Shown: positions 14,413-25,435, numbered from the stretch's first letter. The stretch: DNA of 64,000 bases from Lineus longissimus (GCF_910592395.1 NC_088326.1:12405001-12469000), one strand, 5' to 3'. A program made the numbers and translations. The notes: generated by a model from the sequence alone, not told the origin.

Positions 14413-16328
14413 TTCCAGGATTGACCACTAGGGGGCCACAACCAAAAATCTTTCAAAACATTAAGATTAGACTTGTTCTTGTTTGCGAGTGGTTTTGAAT
14501 TTGCAAACTGTCCGATTCCTAAAACAACAACTAATTTCCCAAAATTATGAATATTTTAAAGATTTTTGTGGATAAATGTATTGTCGCCCCTGGAATGGCC
14601 TCCTTGGTTTATCTCTGTGCTGAAATTCAATCTCTTGCTGCTAAACTATTCCAGATATTTCGTGGTGATATTAGAGGAGGGTGAGAGGTGAAGGACACTT
14701 CACTCGAGGTCAAGGTCGTCCAAATGGTTGTCGGAAGGTCAAGGTCGCCTGATGGTCGACCATGCCATATACACTTTCTAAAATGGTGCCGAATATGTTG
14801 CTATTACTCTGCGATGCTTTTTGCATGTTTTTGCAAATGTTGATGTTTTTTGTGTAGTGGTGTTACTGGTAAAAAGTTGCTGGTGGCGCCGCCCTATTGA
14901 TGTTAGTGTAGTGTGCTGTAACCTGACGCTGCTATAATTCAAAACAAACTACTGCTGTCTAGGGGTGATATGTCTTCGATTATTACTCTTTTTAATTTCC
15001 AAGGTCATTGTATGACCTTCAGATGTCACATTTTCAAGGTCATTGTAAGTTTTGCTGATATTATCAATGTTTGTGAGAAAAAAATTATTGTCAACTTTCC
15101 TGTTCTTGGTGGTGTAGATGTTGCTAAATAATACGCAAAATGTACGTTAAGATAAATTAGCATAAGATAAAAATGGCGGGTGAAATAATATACCAGGTGA
15201 AAAATGTGAACCATACGGCACTAAATATGTGTCTGCTAAAAATTCTCTCTTTTTGCAGAATGTTTCCAATGAGCTTAACAAGTTTTTGTTTTGACGGTTT
15301 CCATGGCAATATTGAAATCGAATATATCCATATAAAAATTCAAATATTCTTGAAAAATATTCTGAATTGTTCGTCAGAAATTTTGGGTTGTGTTATTCGG
15401 TGATAATTTATACCACGTTCTACAGTATTATATAAACTGTTGTGATAAAGTCAATTTCAGCCAATAAATTGCGAGTGCCGCTGTACAATGATGTACATGC
15501 AACTGTATGCACAGTACAGAAACAGCTGGCAAACTTGCCGTGAAATCGACTCTTATAAGCTCGAAAGTAGCTCGGCCACCAAGTGAGAACTGGTGAATCT
15601 ATGATTGAAATTTTATGAAACCTTGCCGTCACTACAGGCCTGGGAATTACCTATTTCAAACCTCCTCTTTCACGATATCGTCTTTTGGGTGGGTGTACTT
15701 TTCTAATAGTTTGCTTTGCTTAGCTTATGCTCCAGAGGACCATGGGTAATGTTTCGGTTAGCATTTCAAATAAGGCGTTTTCAAAGAATTCTTCAAATTC
15801 AGCATTGAAAAACTTTCACCAATTTTATACGCATTTCAGAAAAGCTAAGGAATTTTCACTATAACTATTTAGAAACTACCATTAGCTGAAATTTTTTTTT
15901 GAATTATTTCGTTGGAATTGACGATTAAAAAATGTATCCATCGTCTTTTGGAATTACCTGCTTGTGCTTTAACTTTGCGCTTATAGCAATGACTAAAAGA
16001 TGTAGCCATTTCTTATTATATGGTGTATTCACACCGTTCGTATGTGTTTTTCAATCGTTCAGATAGAGCTCTTTTTTCTCAGGGAATTAATTGCAAGCAG
16101 CAGTTTTTTTGGAACGGACTATAATTTTAGCGTAGGTTTCGAAACTGTTCGACGTATATATTTCTACATACAGCTGAGCGTTGATGATTCTGTGTAATGT
16201 GCATTTTTCTCATCGGAGAGCGCCCAATTAATAGCTGCTTGTAAACATAATGATACTGCCACGATAAGTTTTGTTTTATATAGTAGAACTCAGGAGTAAA
16301 CATCTTGGTTTCAAGGTGGAAGTCATTG

Positions 16329-16408
16329 GTTGCCATGGTAATGTTGTGTTGCCATAGCAACAACATATACTGTGTTGCCATAGCAACAGCTGTCATAACC
16401 ATGGCAAT
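16329..16408. promoter_or_regulatory. Cluster of RFX X-box-like palindromes
   Basis: Four near-palindromes fall in 80 bp: GTTGCCATGGTAAT (16329-16342), GTTGCCATAGCAAC (16348-16361 and again 16374-16387) and ATAACCATGGCAAT (16395-16408). The two middle copies fit the RFX consensus GTNRCC-N2-RGYAAC exactly. Further matches lie at 17228-17241 (GTTGCCATGGTGAC) and 18161-18174 (GTGACCATAGCAAC). RFX factors act on ciliary and neural genes; a role here is inference. The motif could also be the core of a small repeat family. Confidence 0.5.
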
Positions 16409-16637
16409 TATCTTTATTTTGGTGTAGAAGAAGACATTCCTAATTTTTCTCGTTTCATATGTAATGCTTTATTCACATATTTTTAAACGCTTTAAGTCTG
16501 AAGGTTTTTTTGCGTGAAATTTTTGATTTTACGAGACCAGCTTACACATTGTTTGCGTTCAGCCGAAATCATATCATAAAGCTCAATGGTGGATGGCAAT
16601 AATACCAATCAGGTCACATGATGAATGTGGTCACAGG

Positions 16638-16685
16638 TGATTGGTTGATGTTTAGGTCACATGACTCAATTAAATTAGCTCTATC
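16638..16685 (+). repeat. Module with CCAAT box and M-box, copy 1 of 2
   Basis: A segment of about 45 bp holding TGATTGGTTG, GGTCACATGAC and CAATTAAAT is repeated, in the same order and spacing, at 18609-18656. TCACATGA is the M-box bound by MITF/TFE-type bHLH-ZIP factors, and ATTGG is an inverted CCAAT box. Either a duplicated regulatory module or two copies of a short dispersed repeat. Confidence 0.45.
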
Positions 16686-17035
16686 TGAACACTAGTAATT
16701 TGGTAGCCAAGTAAAAATGGTCTAGATTGTACTCTCGTGCTTTAGTTGCTTGTATATTAATGCATTTATCTTGTTAAATTTAACTTTTTATTTATGATTA
16801 GTTAGTAATTGCTTTGCCAGGTGGCACTGTATATGCGTGTGCTTTGCTTTGTACTTTAGTATTTGAATCTGAATGCTTTATAAACAGTTGGTTGACGATT
16901 TGATAAACTAAACACTCCAGGATGCAGTACGGGTCATTGTATAGTAGAACTGCTTAGCCTAGGGTTGTTTATGATGGTTTCCATGGCCACCGACCTCCGA
17001 CCTTGACCATATGGTGCAAAGGTGGAGGAACGAGC

Positions 17036-17052
17036 TGTAAATACTGTACATA
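17036..17052 (+). promoter_or_regulatory. Pair of Pumilio response elements downstream of hunchback
   Basis: TGTAAATA (17036-17043) and TGTACATA (17045-17052) both match the UGUANAUA consensus of PUF proteins and are separated by one base. They lie 2.6 kb past the hunchback stop on its sense strand, so they would act only if the 3' UTR reaches that far. In Drosophila, Pumilio with Nanos represses maternal hunchback mRNA through its 3' UTR. Confidence 0.4.
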
Positions 17053-18608
17053 TTGCGACCTTTCATCACTTGTGACCTTGTGGCATTCAAGGTCGGATTT
17101 GGTTGGTAGTCATGTTGTGACAATGTGTTTGATGATAATCTTTTAATCGTTGCTATGGTTTCGTTGTTGCGGAGTTCTTGTTGCTATGGAGATGTGGTTG
17201 CTTAGTTATTGTTGCTGTGGATACATGGTTGCCATGGTGACCACAATGCTTTTGCTGGTGCATTTCCTCCGTGTTTTTTGTTTCCATTTATTGTACAATG
17301 TCAATATGGATCTTCTAGACTCTTGTAAACTGGCTTATTTCATATTCAACAATCAAAATAATAAAATCTGAGACATACGAATTTTGAAACAGTGACCATA
17401 TGTATCAGAATAATTTGTGCGATTTTTTTCAATTTTTGCGTGCCACCTATTGGAACTATTGAGGCGTGTCAGATTAATTCGTCCAATCACTGTTGTGTCA
17501 TGTCTCAATGTTCAAATAGGGGGCGCTACAATAAATTTACTGCAAAACTTTCCTAGTCTGTTGCAAGTTTGGGCGATTTTGATTCAGTGAGTGAAAAACT
17601 TACATTATACATATGTTTGCCTCAGTTTTTTAAGATATAGGTCACAGAAATTATGTCACTAAAGCAGAGAAAATCAGGATCTTTGGGTGCATTTAACTAA
17701 ATCGATTATTTTTGCATAAATAATGTCCCGCCAATTTGATAAACAAAATGCCATCGTTTATTAACGCGGTACCTCTTGCTTTAACGCATAGTTTATTGAG
17801 CGATGCCGCTTGTACTCTATGACCTGTGACTCAGAATTCAGCCAAGAGGTTTTAAGCCAAGATTTTAAGGCCAACAAATAAATTCCTAGCTTCTGTCCGG
17901 AAAATGAAAAACACGTGAAACCTTCTGGCCAACAAGTAAAATTCCTATCTTTTTCCCAAAACATGAATGATTCCACATCAGAGTGTGAATTCAGCCTAAT
18001 TCTTCTCCCCGATAGAATATTTTTGTTTTTGCTTCTGAGTCATATACATTGTATAATGTTAAGAGTTTAATTCATATTGTGTTATGCTTCTCAAAACACT
18101 CAACATCAATCAGAAACTTAATTGATTTTTTTTCCCACAATGTCCAAATATGGAAATTTGGTGACCATAGCAACCATTACAAGCAGGAATCAAATACTGT
18201 TCACTGGGACGGATCTCCTTAGGATGGGCACAACGGGATGTCGTAAGTGCTGACATTTTTTAGGCGCAATTTTCCCGTTGTTGTCGTTGGTGTTTTTGCA
18301 AGCCACTTGCCGATGTGTAGAAATATATCTGTGTAATAATATATAAGCGTGGAGCAGATTTTAATTCGCCAATGCTTTCTGTTGCATGTTCAGGATGACG
18401 AAATTTCATAGGTAAGGTAAAGTGGGGTAAAATTTCCCCATTTTACCTTATTTTGAACAGGATGCCAGGACTGTATGAACTGTTAAAATGGACTACCCAA
18501 ACTTGAGGAAAAAAATGATACCACTTCCAAAAATAAAATTCTCAATTGTCCGTCTCTATTTTGTTTTTGGTTCTTCACATCAAATCTATTGTGATATCAG
18601 CAGCACAA

Positions 18609-18656
18609 CTGATGATTGGTTGGTGTCAGGTCACATGACCCAATTAAATAAGCTCC
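18609..18656 (+). repeat. Module with CCAAT box and M-box, copy 2 of 2
   Basis: Second copy of the module at 16638-16685, with TGATTGGTTG, GGTCACATGAC and CAATTAAAT in the same order. Flanks outside about 48 bp are much less similar. Confidence 0.45.
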
Positions 18657-18801
18657 AAGTGGACAAGTTCTTGGTATCATTAAATATACAAAATGCGTAT
18701 GAATTTTAGTCATTCTTAACATGGGACTTAATCTGTATTAAACCGGTTATACCTTCAGTGTGTGATTTAGTGCAGCAACATGATTGATCCCTCGTCACTG
18801 G

Positions 18802-18823
18802 AAAAAAAAAAAAAAAAAAAAAA
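18802..18823 (+). repeat. Poly(A) run of 22 bases
   Basis: Homopolymer A tract. It could be the tail of an old retrotransposed sequence, but no recognisable body precedes it. Confidence 0.8.
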
Positions 18824-19095
18824 GGAATATCCGAATTTCCTAAAATTTAACTTTGCCAATTTTCCCCGGAAAGTATTTATACTGTCATTACATATATATT
18901 TCATTAGATCATTTATTTAAATCATCCAGAAATGTTCCAGCTTAAAAAAATATTTTTTATAACTCATTATTTTCAATGGTATTTGAATTTGGTGCGAGTC
19001 GATTAAATTTAAATTTTATCCCAGAATTGAAAACTATTTTTCAGTGAAGAGAGGTTTCTTGTTGCCAGTGAATCTGAATGTTCGTCTGGTGAAAT

Positions 19096-19119
19096 TTAGT
19101 TAATTAGCTAATTAACTAA
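19096..19119. repeat. Perfect 24-bp palindrome rich in TAATTA
   Basis: The 24 bases are identical to their reverse complement, built from TTAGTTAATTAG and its mirror, with two TAATTA homeodomain cores. Another TTAATTAG follows at 19124-19131. Perfect self-complementarity over 24 bp is unlikely by chance, though AT richness raises the odds. Confidence 0.6.
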
Positions 19120-20070
19120 GATCGTTAATTAGTGGTTCTACTTCTTCCGTCAGCTGTCGATGTGATGAAAAGGTGTTGTCGCAAATTATTGGTGAAAAAA
19201 AATCAATTTGCAATTCAACAAAATTTAATTTACAATTCAATATAAGTTTGACTAGGTTTTATTAATACACAAAGTGCCCCTCTCGTGTGAAATTCTGGCT
19301 GCCATATTCACCAAAACCCACCTTCCAGGTTTGATGAACCAAGGTTTGGACGGAATTGGTCAGACAAACAACAACAACAACAAAAATCCAGAAAGTTGAC
19401 CATTAATTTTTCAGTTCAAGTAAAAAGTTCAAAATGGCCGATTTTCAAGCCAGATCTTCTGACCTCAGTAAGATTACAAGACACACGCAGTGTCTAAATT
19501 TTTTTGTCTGTAATTTGCGACAATGTCGGAATTTAATGTGATAAAACTACGGCTGGCGAAATGATGTCGATTGGTCCAATATAATTATGCATAACACGGT
19601 GAACTCTTCCTGATTGCAAGATTATAATGTAAAATATGCTTTATATAACTTGTAAATCCATGCTAAGAAGAGCAAGAATGCTTGTACAATTAGTGTATGT
19701 TTTTACATTGTTTTCTTGCTCCTTTTTGGCTGGAATATTTGTTGTCTTTAAATAGCATATTTTGATTTGAGTGTTGAAGGACTGGAGAAAAGAGATTCAA
19801 GAGATGTTTGACAACTTACTATCCTAGCCAAAAGTAAACTCCCACTGAATAACAAGGGTGACTTTACTTTTGAAAAGAACTGTACCTATATATCATCATC
19901 CATTTGAATAATTTTGATGGGTGGAATCTGTCCTTAAATGCTCAAATAACTTGTGTATTATCGAAGGTAGCTTGGCGAATTAATATCTGCATCAAAGTAG
20001 TATCAGAGACAAGTGGTTTGGTAAAGAAGAAGGTCTTTTATGTAGAGAGTATGACTGTACATGCTTTTTT

Positions 20071-20171
20071 GTGAATTTTTTAAAAGTCGGGCAGGGCTTC
20101 TCAGGTGTCCAAAAAGTGAATATTTACAAAGAATTATATATTGCCTGTCCGAGACTTTTTAAAAAATACAC
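20071..20171. repeat. Fold-back element with imperfect ~27-bp terminal inverted repeats
   Basis: The left arm GTGAATTTTTTAAAAGTC...GGGCAGG and the reverse complement of the right arm GTGTATTTTTTAAAAAGTC...GGACAGG match with a few differences. They surround about 45 bp of spacer containing CAGGTGTCC. The layout is that of a small MITE or hairpin-forming repeat. No target-site duplication is evident. Confidence 0.5.
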
Positions 20172-22789
20172 TGATCGAAACAATCGGTCGAAATATCTAC
20201 CTCAAGGATTTATCGATATATTATCTCGAATCATATAATTATTATCATTATTATCATTGATTATATTTACTGCGGATAATAAAAGTTTTTAGATGTAGTG
20301 TTTGTCACATGTATAATTGATCTGTAGTGTAGTGTGAATCTGCTTGGTGGGCGCTACTTGAGGTCTTATACAGCTTCAATGTCTTTTCTCAGAAATTTCT
20401 TAACAAACAATATTTACTCGTTTTTCGGCACATTTTACAGGGTTTCATGACTCTACGTCAGCTTCTAAATTATCATCTTAAGAAATCACAATTCATAAGA
20501 AAAACATGAAATTTTTTTCCACAATACCTCAGCCATGGAAATACCAAGATTGTCAGTGATTGGTCAATATGGACTCGCCAACCGATTGGTCGGTTCTTAC
20601 CTCATCTCTGATTGGTCTCATTCTGCCCTGCATAGTAAGTTATTCTAATTAGTAAATCGGTCTATGTTTGTTGTGTATTAATCTGCTTCTGACTGTCCCA
20701 TGTTTGAAAAAAGTCCTGTATTTGCTGTGTTATACATGTACATGTTCCAGGCCTTATGAGTAACAATTTATGTTATACATGTTCCTGACCTAAAAGGTGG
20801 CTTTCCCTCACACACAGACTAAACCTGGCATGATCGTAATTAAGTAAAAATCAATACTTGTTCGCATTCTCTGTTAATGTTTCTTCCTTAATTTATATTT
20901 GTCTCAAATAAGATACGTAACGGATCCGAAAAGGTTATTGTTTTTTTGTCAAAATAATTATTTTCAAGCGAAACTGTAGCTTAAATTATTCTCGTCTTTG
21001 TCTAATTGCTAATTACTGTTAACGTATTTGTGAAGGTCATCTGATTGACCTTTCATCATTTAAAGGTCACTTATCGCAAGGTCACTTTCTCGGTCTTGAC
21101 CTTCCCAAGGTCAAATTTACGAATTCTCAAAATTTGGATTGTGGTTCCAAAATGAACCAAAAATATTTTTTGCCAAATTTTCTTCATGTCCACTGATGTT
21201 AACTGCCAAATTCTTGTGCATCTTTATCTTTGCAATTCACAAAAACGTAAATTTTCACACATTTTATTCGGACAGATTATGAAATTTCCGTCAGTTATTT
21301 GCGAAATCTGCCAATGAAATTGCGACACAAATTTGGTAGTTAACAGTTGTAGAAATGTATGTTTTATTGGTGCTAGTGTTATAGATAAAAACATACAATT
21401 CAAATGCCATTGTCCGCTTGGAGCTGTATAATTGTGCCAAATTGTGGAATTTACCTTGTTAATTACCTATGTAAAATTTGGTAATTACATGTATATGCAA
21501 AACACGCTGATGCTGATTTGGTTTAGCAAATGTGTGCTTTAGAAGCGACTGGAGAAAATTTGGGCAGAGATATTTGTTTCTAGTATCGAGAATACGAAAA
21601 GTAGGTAATTTTCTGTAATTTTTTTTTGGCGGAGTTTTTGTTTTTTCTGGGCCTTGACTAGATCAATATGGCTGTCTAAGCTGTCGTGTGCGTTTGGACT
21701 CAATTCAGCGAGATCGACAAGGTTTCAGAACTCAGATTTCCCCTTTAATCCTGGACGGGTTGTTTGAACAGAATATATGAAATAGGTTTCTTCACAAATT
21801 AAGCAATATTCATTACAGAATTCCGATCTTGATTAAGAAAATCCTAGAAATAGTTGCTGGTATGTAATTCAACATCATAACCGCACAGAGTTTGTATTTC
21901 AATGAACGGATATCTCAAATTATGTTTGACCTTCACCCGAAAAATGATAAGATTAGTTGTATTTCAGTTGTCATGGAGACCAAAGGTCAAGTTCATTATA
22001 CATTTGACCTTGTACAGAGCATGGTGTAGATTCTCTAGAATATCATCAAATTTACATATTTAGCTCATTGATGCTTTCTGTAGTTGCAGTTCTGGACATA
22101 TTGTGGCGCTACAAGTCCTTGTTAGGTCGCCCCAAAATACTCAGCACGTGCCTAGCTTACTAGATAGCGATTGACTATTTTATAAAATCATTCCAGCGCA
22201 TGCTTGTTGTTTAAAATGTCTTTCAAATGCTTCTACCGGTTTTTCACAACGTCAGCCATTTTAGAAGCACTTAGTGGCCTTTCAAGGTCGTATAGCTGAG
22301 GTCAAGGCCACTTGACCTTCGATTTCCAAGGTCAGGGTCAAATTATTTTTCAAGTATTGCGCAATACCTTGGTCTCCATGCATATTTTTAAACTCTCAGT
22401 TACAGTAATGATACTTTTAAGGGTGTGAACACATTTGGTCAGAACTTTTGTTAAGTTATGATATTTTATTGTGGGTGAGTCACCCATTTTGATTTTAATG
22501 ATGATCTCGTTCAAAAAACTGGGCATGCTCTAGCTGCATTTTCAGTGTATATATATATATCACCATCAGTAAGCGGTGGGTATACACCAAATTGTGTAGT
22601 TGGTATATTTCTAAGTGGAGCCCGACTGGCTTATCGTTTCTTGTAGATTATGTATTTACATTAGGGTTTTTGTTCGGGTGAAATTGACAACATGTAAAGT
22701 GACTGTAGATAAAATATAAAGAATCTTGGGTTTTTAAGACAGAGGCCCTTGGATGTGCTGGTGATTTACATTATCATAAGGATTATCAT

Positions 22790-22945
22790 AATATTAGTGA
22801 TTAATTAAGAATAGAGAATCAACTAATTAATCATGCCCATCTAACTGATTGATTATAGATAATTGATTTAGATTAGTCAGTGATTATCTTTCATTTGATT
22901 AGTTAAAGGTGATTAATTTATAATTGGTTAATAAATTATAGGCCA
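22790..22945. promoter_or_regulatory. Dense cluster of homeodomain-type A/T sites
   Basis: Within about 155 bp there are at least ten ATTA/TAAT cores, including GATTAATTAAG, CTAATTAATCA, TGATTGATTATAG, TGATTAGTTA and GGTTAATAAATTA. Such density is typical of homeodomain-regulated enhancers but also arises in AT-rich DNA. No adjacent gene assignment is possible. Confidence 0.3.
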
Positions 22946-23361
22946 AATAAGGCGTCAACTTTGCCACATATAGAAATACACTACTAATTCTTGTAAACAT
23001 AGAACTTGCGTAGTAATTAGCTGTGAAAAAAACGACTCGTTGTGAATATTGTTATATGCCTATTTATTATCTCTGTCGACACAAAACTACCTCAAACCAT
23101 GTCCCAGTTGTTCAAGTATCGGCTAATAGGCGGCAGAGTTGTGCTGTTTGGAAAAATAGCTCTCACTCTAAGTAGGGCTAAAAAAAGATATGTGACAATA
23201 AACTTGTTCGTATTAAAGCCTGTTTTAGTGAACTGGAAATTCATAAATCGTCTACCTCACCTTGGCAGATTACCTCGCCGATTTTGTGCTTTTATAAAAC
23301 GGCCACCAGGGGGCATTGCATTATCTACCTCATTCCATGTGGTCACAGCACAACCAAGCCT

Positions 23362-24121
23362 TCAGACACTTCGGCCGATGCTTAAACGCTCTGGAGACAA
23401 AATGGCGGCATTAGCTGACTGGACTTTGTCGCGCGCCGATTTTTTCATAAGGTGGGGACATCTTGGCATCCGACATGTACATGATTTCATCCAATCATCT
23501 TTTGTAATTATGGCCACTTTTTCCCATTCAAGAGTTTCAAAGCTACCGGTACATGTACATCCCATGAATTTTACCTTTGCCAGGCTTCAGGACAAATTGC
23601 CTGTTCTTCTTCTTGAAATATGTAAACTCGTTCCTTCGGAACAGCTGCAAGGCAACTCAAGGTCACTTTTCAATGTCATTCCGAAGGCCAATGAAAAAGT
23701 ATTGTGGCTTATTTGTGCAATTTATATTCCGTCTTGGTTTGTTTACATGGTCACACATTCTGCGAATGCTTACTGGTAACGAAGGATATTGGCAAGAATT
23801 AGTCTTTATCCATTCTTCGTGATATATAGAAAATTTGCAGAGAAATATGGAAATGCCTTTATTCCATTTAAACGTTTTTCGGCGATTTGGTGTAAACCTA
23901 CCTTGGCCAAATCTGCCTCCTGCCTTTGGTCTCCCATTAAGTAATGAGGACCCAAAAGGTGTTTTGTGCGTTTCTGTACCAAGTGACCGACTGTACTGCT
24001 TTCCGTCTTCCCTTTCCCTGTAGTACTTGGTGTGCATTCTGCCACAATTTGTCGACCAACTTTGATCGTCATTGTCATATGCTTCCCATAACCTGTACAA
24101 GGTGTCGCTGCATTCGCCTTC
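23362..24121 (-). CDS. Candidate three-exon gene of unknown family (3' part)
   Basis: Minus-strand exons 24121-23902, 23644-23575 and 23390-23362 join with consistent phases. Exon 1 has acceptor TTGATTTCAG, 73 codons after one completing base, and donor GCCAAG|GTAGGT in phase 0. Exon 2 has acceptor CCTTGCAG, 23 codons plus one base, and donor GGCAAAG|GTAAAA. Exon 3 has acceptor TGTCTCCAG and ends ...RLSIGRSV stop. The peptide contains TIKVGRQIVAEC, HLVQKRTKHLLGPHYLMGD and, in exon 2, the lysine/arginine-rich LFRRNEFTYFKKKNRQFVL. It looks globular and basic; I recognise no domain. The first exon needs an upstream exon that I did not find. Support is splice-site quality and reading-frame continuity only, and the opposite strand is also open across part of it. 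Confidence 0.4.
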
Positions 24122-24242
24122 CTGAAATCAAGTATTCTGTTTTTTGCCTCTCCGTATTTTTGAAAAATGTGTTAAAATGCTTTATTTTGGAGACAGTATT
24201 TTCTACTCACTTCTTGTGGTGAATGGTCAATTTAAGTAGAAT

Positions 24243-24323
24243 CATAAAGGAATACAAATAAAGGTCGCGCTTAGAATTACGTACTGTAATTCTAAGTGGG
24301 ATCTTTACGTTTATTCCTTTATG
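24243..24323. repeat. Long near-perfect inverted repeat (fold-back hairpin)
   Basis: Arms of about 39 bp match at 32 or so positions and are separated by only a few bases. They begin CATAAAGGAATA and meet at CTTAGAATTAC / GTAATTCTAAG. The almost absent loop favours a fold-back MITE over a microRNA precursor, although an RNA hairpin is possible. Confidence 0.6.
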
Positions 24324-24660
24324 GTAGAATCTTGTAATTTGTGCTGTAATATCTCCACTGTAAGACTGGTCCCTTTATATCAATATAAGTACTGGTGGTG
24401 CCATCTTTTGGGTTGCTCCAAGTCCATTCGGGAAACTAGCACAATTGGAAATGTTGTCGGGCATATAATACGTCATTGTCTCCTCTGCTGTATACATGTA
24501 AAGTGCCCTACATTTTATTTCTCATGGACACAGAGGATAATGTGATCGAACAGCGCTATCCTGGTGGATTTGTAGGAGACTGCCAGGTTCGTAGTAAGCC
24601 AAGTTTCGAGTTGGTATATGTTACCAAGAGACCAGACTGTCTGGGCACCAATGAATAACA

Positions 24661-24713
24661 CAGGCAATTGAGTGGCCACAGGCAATTGAGTGCCCACAGG
24701 CAATTGAGTGCTC
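24661..24713 (+). repeat. 18-bp tandem repeat, three copies
   Basis: Unit CAGGCAATTGAGTGNCCA repeated three times almost exactly. No coding frame of note. Confidence 0.85.
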
Positions 24714-25149
24714 AAGTTCATCGCAGTCTAAGCCTGGTTTCTAGTGAGATCTTCTGTAAATTTTGCCTTGAATCGGGGCTTGCCACATTAATGAATTCAA
24801 GCACTCTGTTACTTATTCCCAGGGCTGATGCATAGTTTTGTGTACGAGGTAAATAATTTGACAATGTTATTTAAACTACAGTCAATGTTGGTGTGCTTTA
24901 CGCAAAGCTCCATATCCAATTGTAGTGCGTCTCAATTTCATTTACAGTTACCAAACTATGATAACTTTCCAAACTTTAGACACTTATTACATCAGACTGA
25001 TATTCTAGTGGTACAGATATTGGGAAAAGTGGTTACAGAGGTCATAAACAGGACTTGGTGACATCATTCACTTTTTTCAACATCCATAAACACTTTGTTT
25101 TTATTCATCAGGGGTTTATTTTTCAAGTAAGGGGTATCAAATGTTATGT

Positions 25150-25435
25150 CATCCAAACTGGAAGCCTAGAGTGTTCCGAAAACAAACTTAACCATTTTTT
25201 GGGACACCAATTATATTCAGCTCTCTGTGGGGCTGTATACAAATTGTTTGACTTGAACTGGAACTATGTACATGGTGTTATAAAAAAATCCTTACATTTT
25301 GGAACACACCAATTTACATAAACTGCAATCTTGTACAGGGTGTTCCAACAAAATTTGCCATTATGTTCAGCAAACTGGAATCATGTTCAGGGTGTCCTAA
25401 AAGTATTTCTCTATTTTTTGAAACACCCTATATAT
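25150..25435. repeat. Series of related fold-back units ending in GGTGTNCC / GGAACACC
   Basis: Three to four diverged units each start with (A)GGGTGTYCYAAAA-like sequence and end with TTTTTTGRRACACC-like sequence, for example about 25160-25206, 25272-25312, 25337-25365 and 25388-25432. The clearest unit (25388-25432) has arms AGGGTGTCC...AAAA and TTTTTTGAAACACCCT. CAAACTGGAA / GAACTGGAAC recurs between units. Probably tandemly arranged copies of a small dispersed fold-back repeat. Confidence 0.5.

Larger units (their letters stand above)
14413..23361. other. Non-coding region downstream of hunchback (3' UTR and intergenic)
   Basis: No protein-like frame was found. The part next to the stop codon is presumably hunchback 3' UTR; its end cannot be placed. 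The region is unusually rich in AAGGTCA / TGACCTT half-sites (for example about 14703-14755, 14998-15048, 16996-17095, 21035-21115, 21930-22010, 22283-22342). It also holds the X-box, Pumilio-site, palindrome and fold-back features listed separately. Confidence 0.6.

Noticed and set aside
23042-23779. Plus-strand open frame of 245 codons
   Set aside because: No ATG at its start, no domain features, and it lies opposite the better-supported spliced minus-strand exons; long frames can arise opposite coding exons.
24524-24658. Short plus-strand frame starting MDTEDNVIEQRYPGGF in good start context
   Set aside because: Only 44 residues before a stop, weak donor sites, and it runs into the 18-bp repeat; could be real but cannot be supported.
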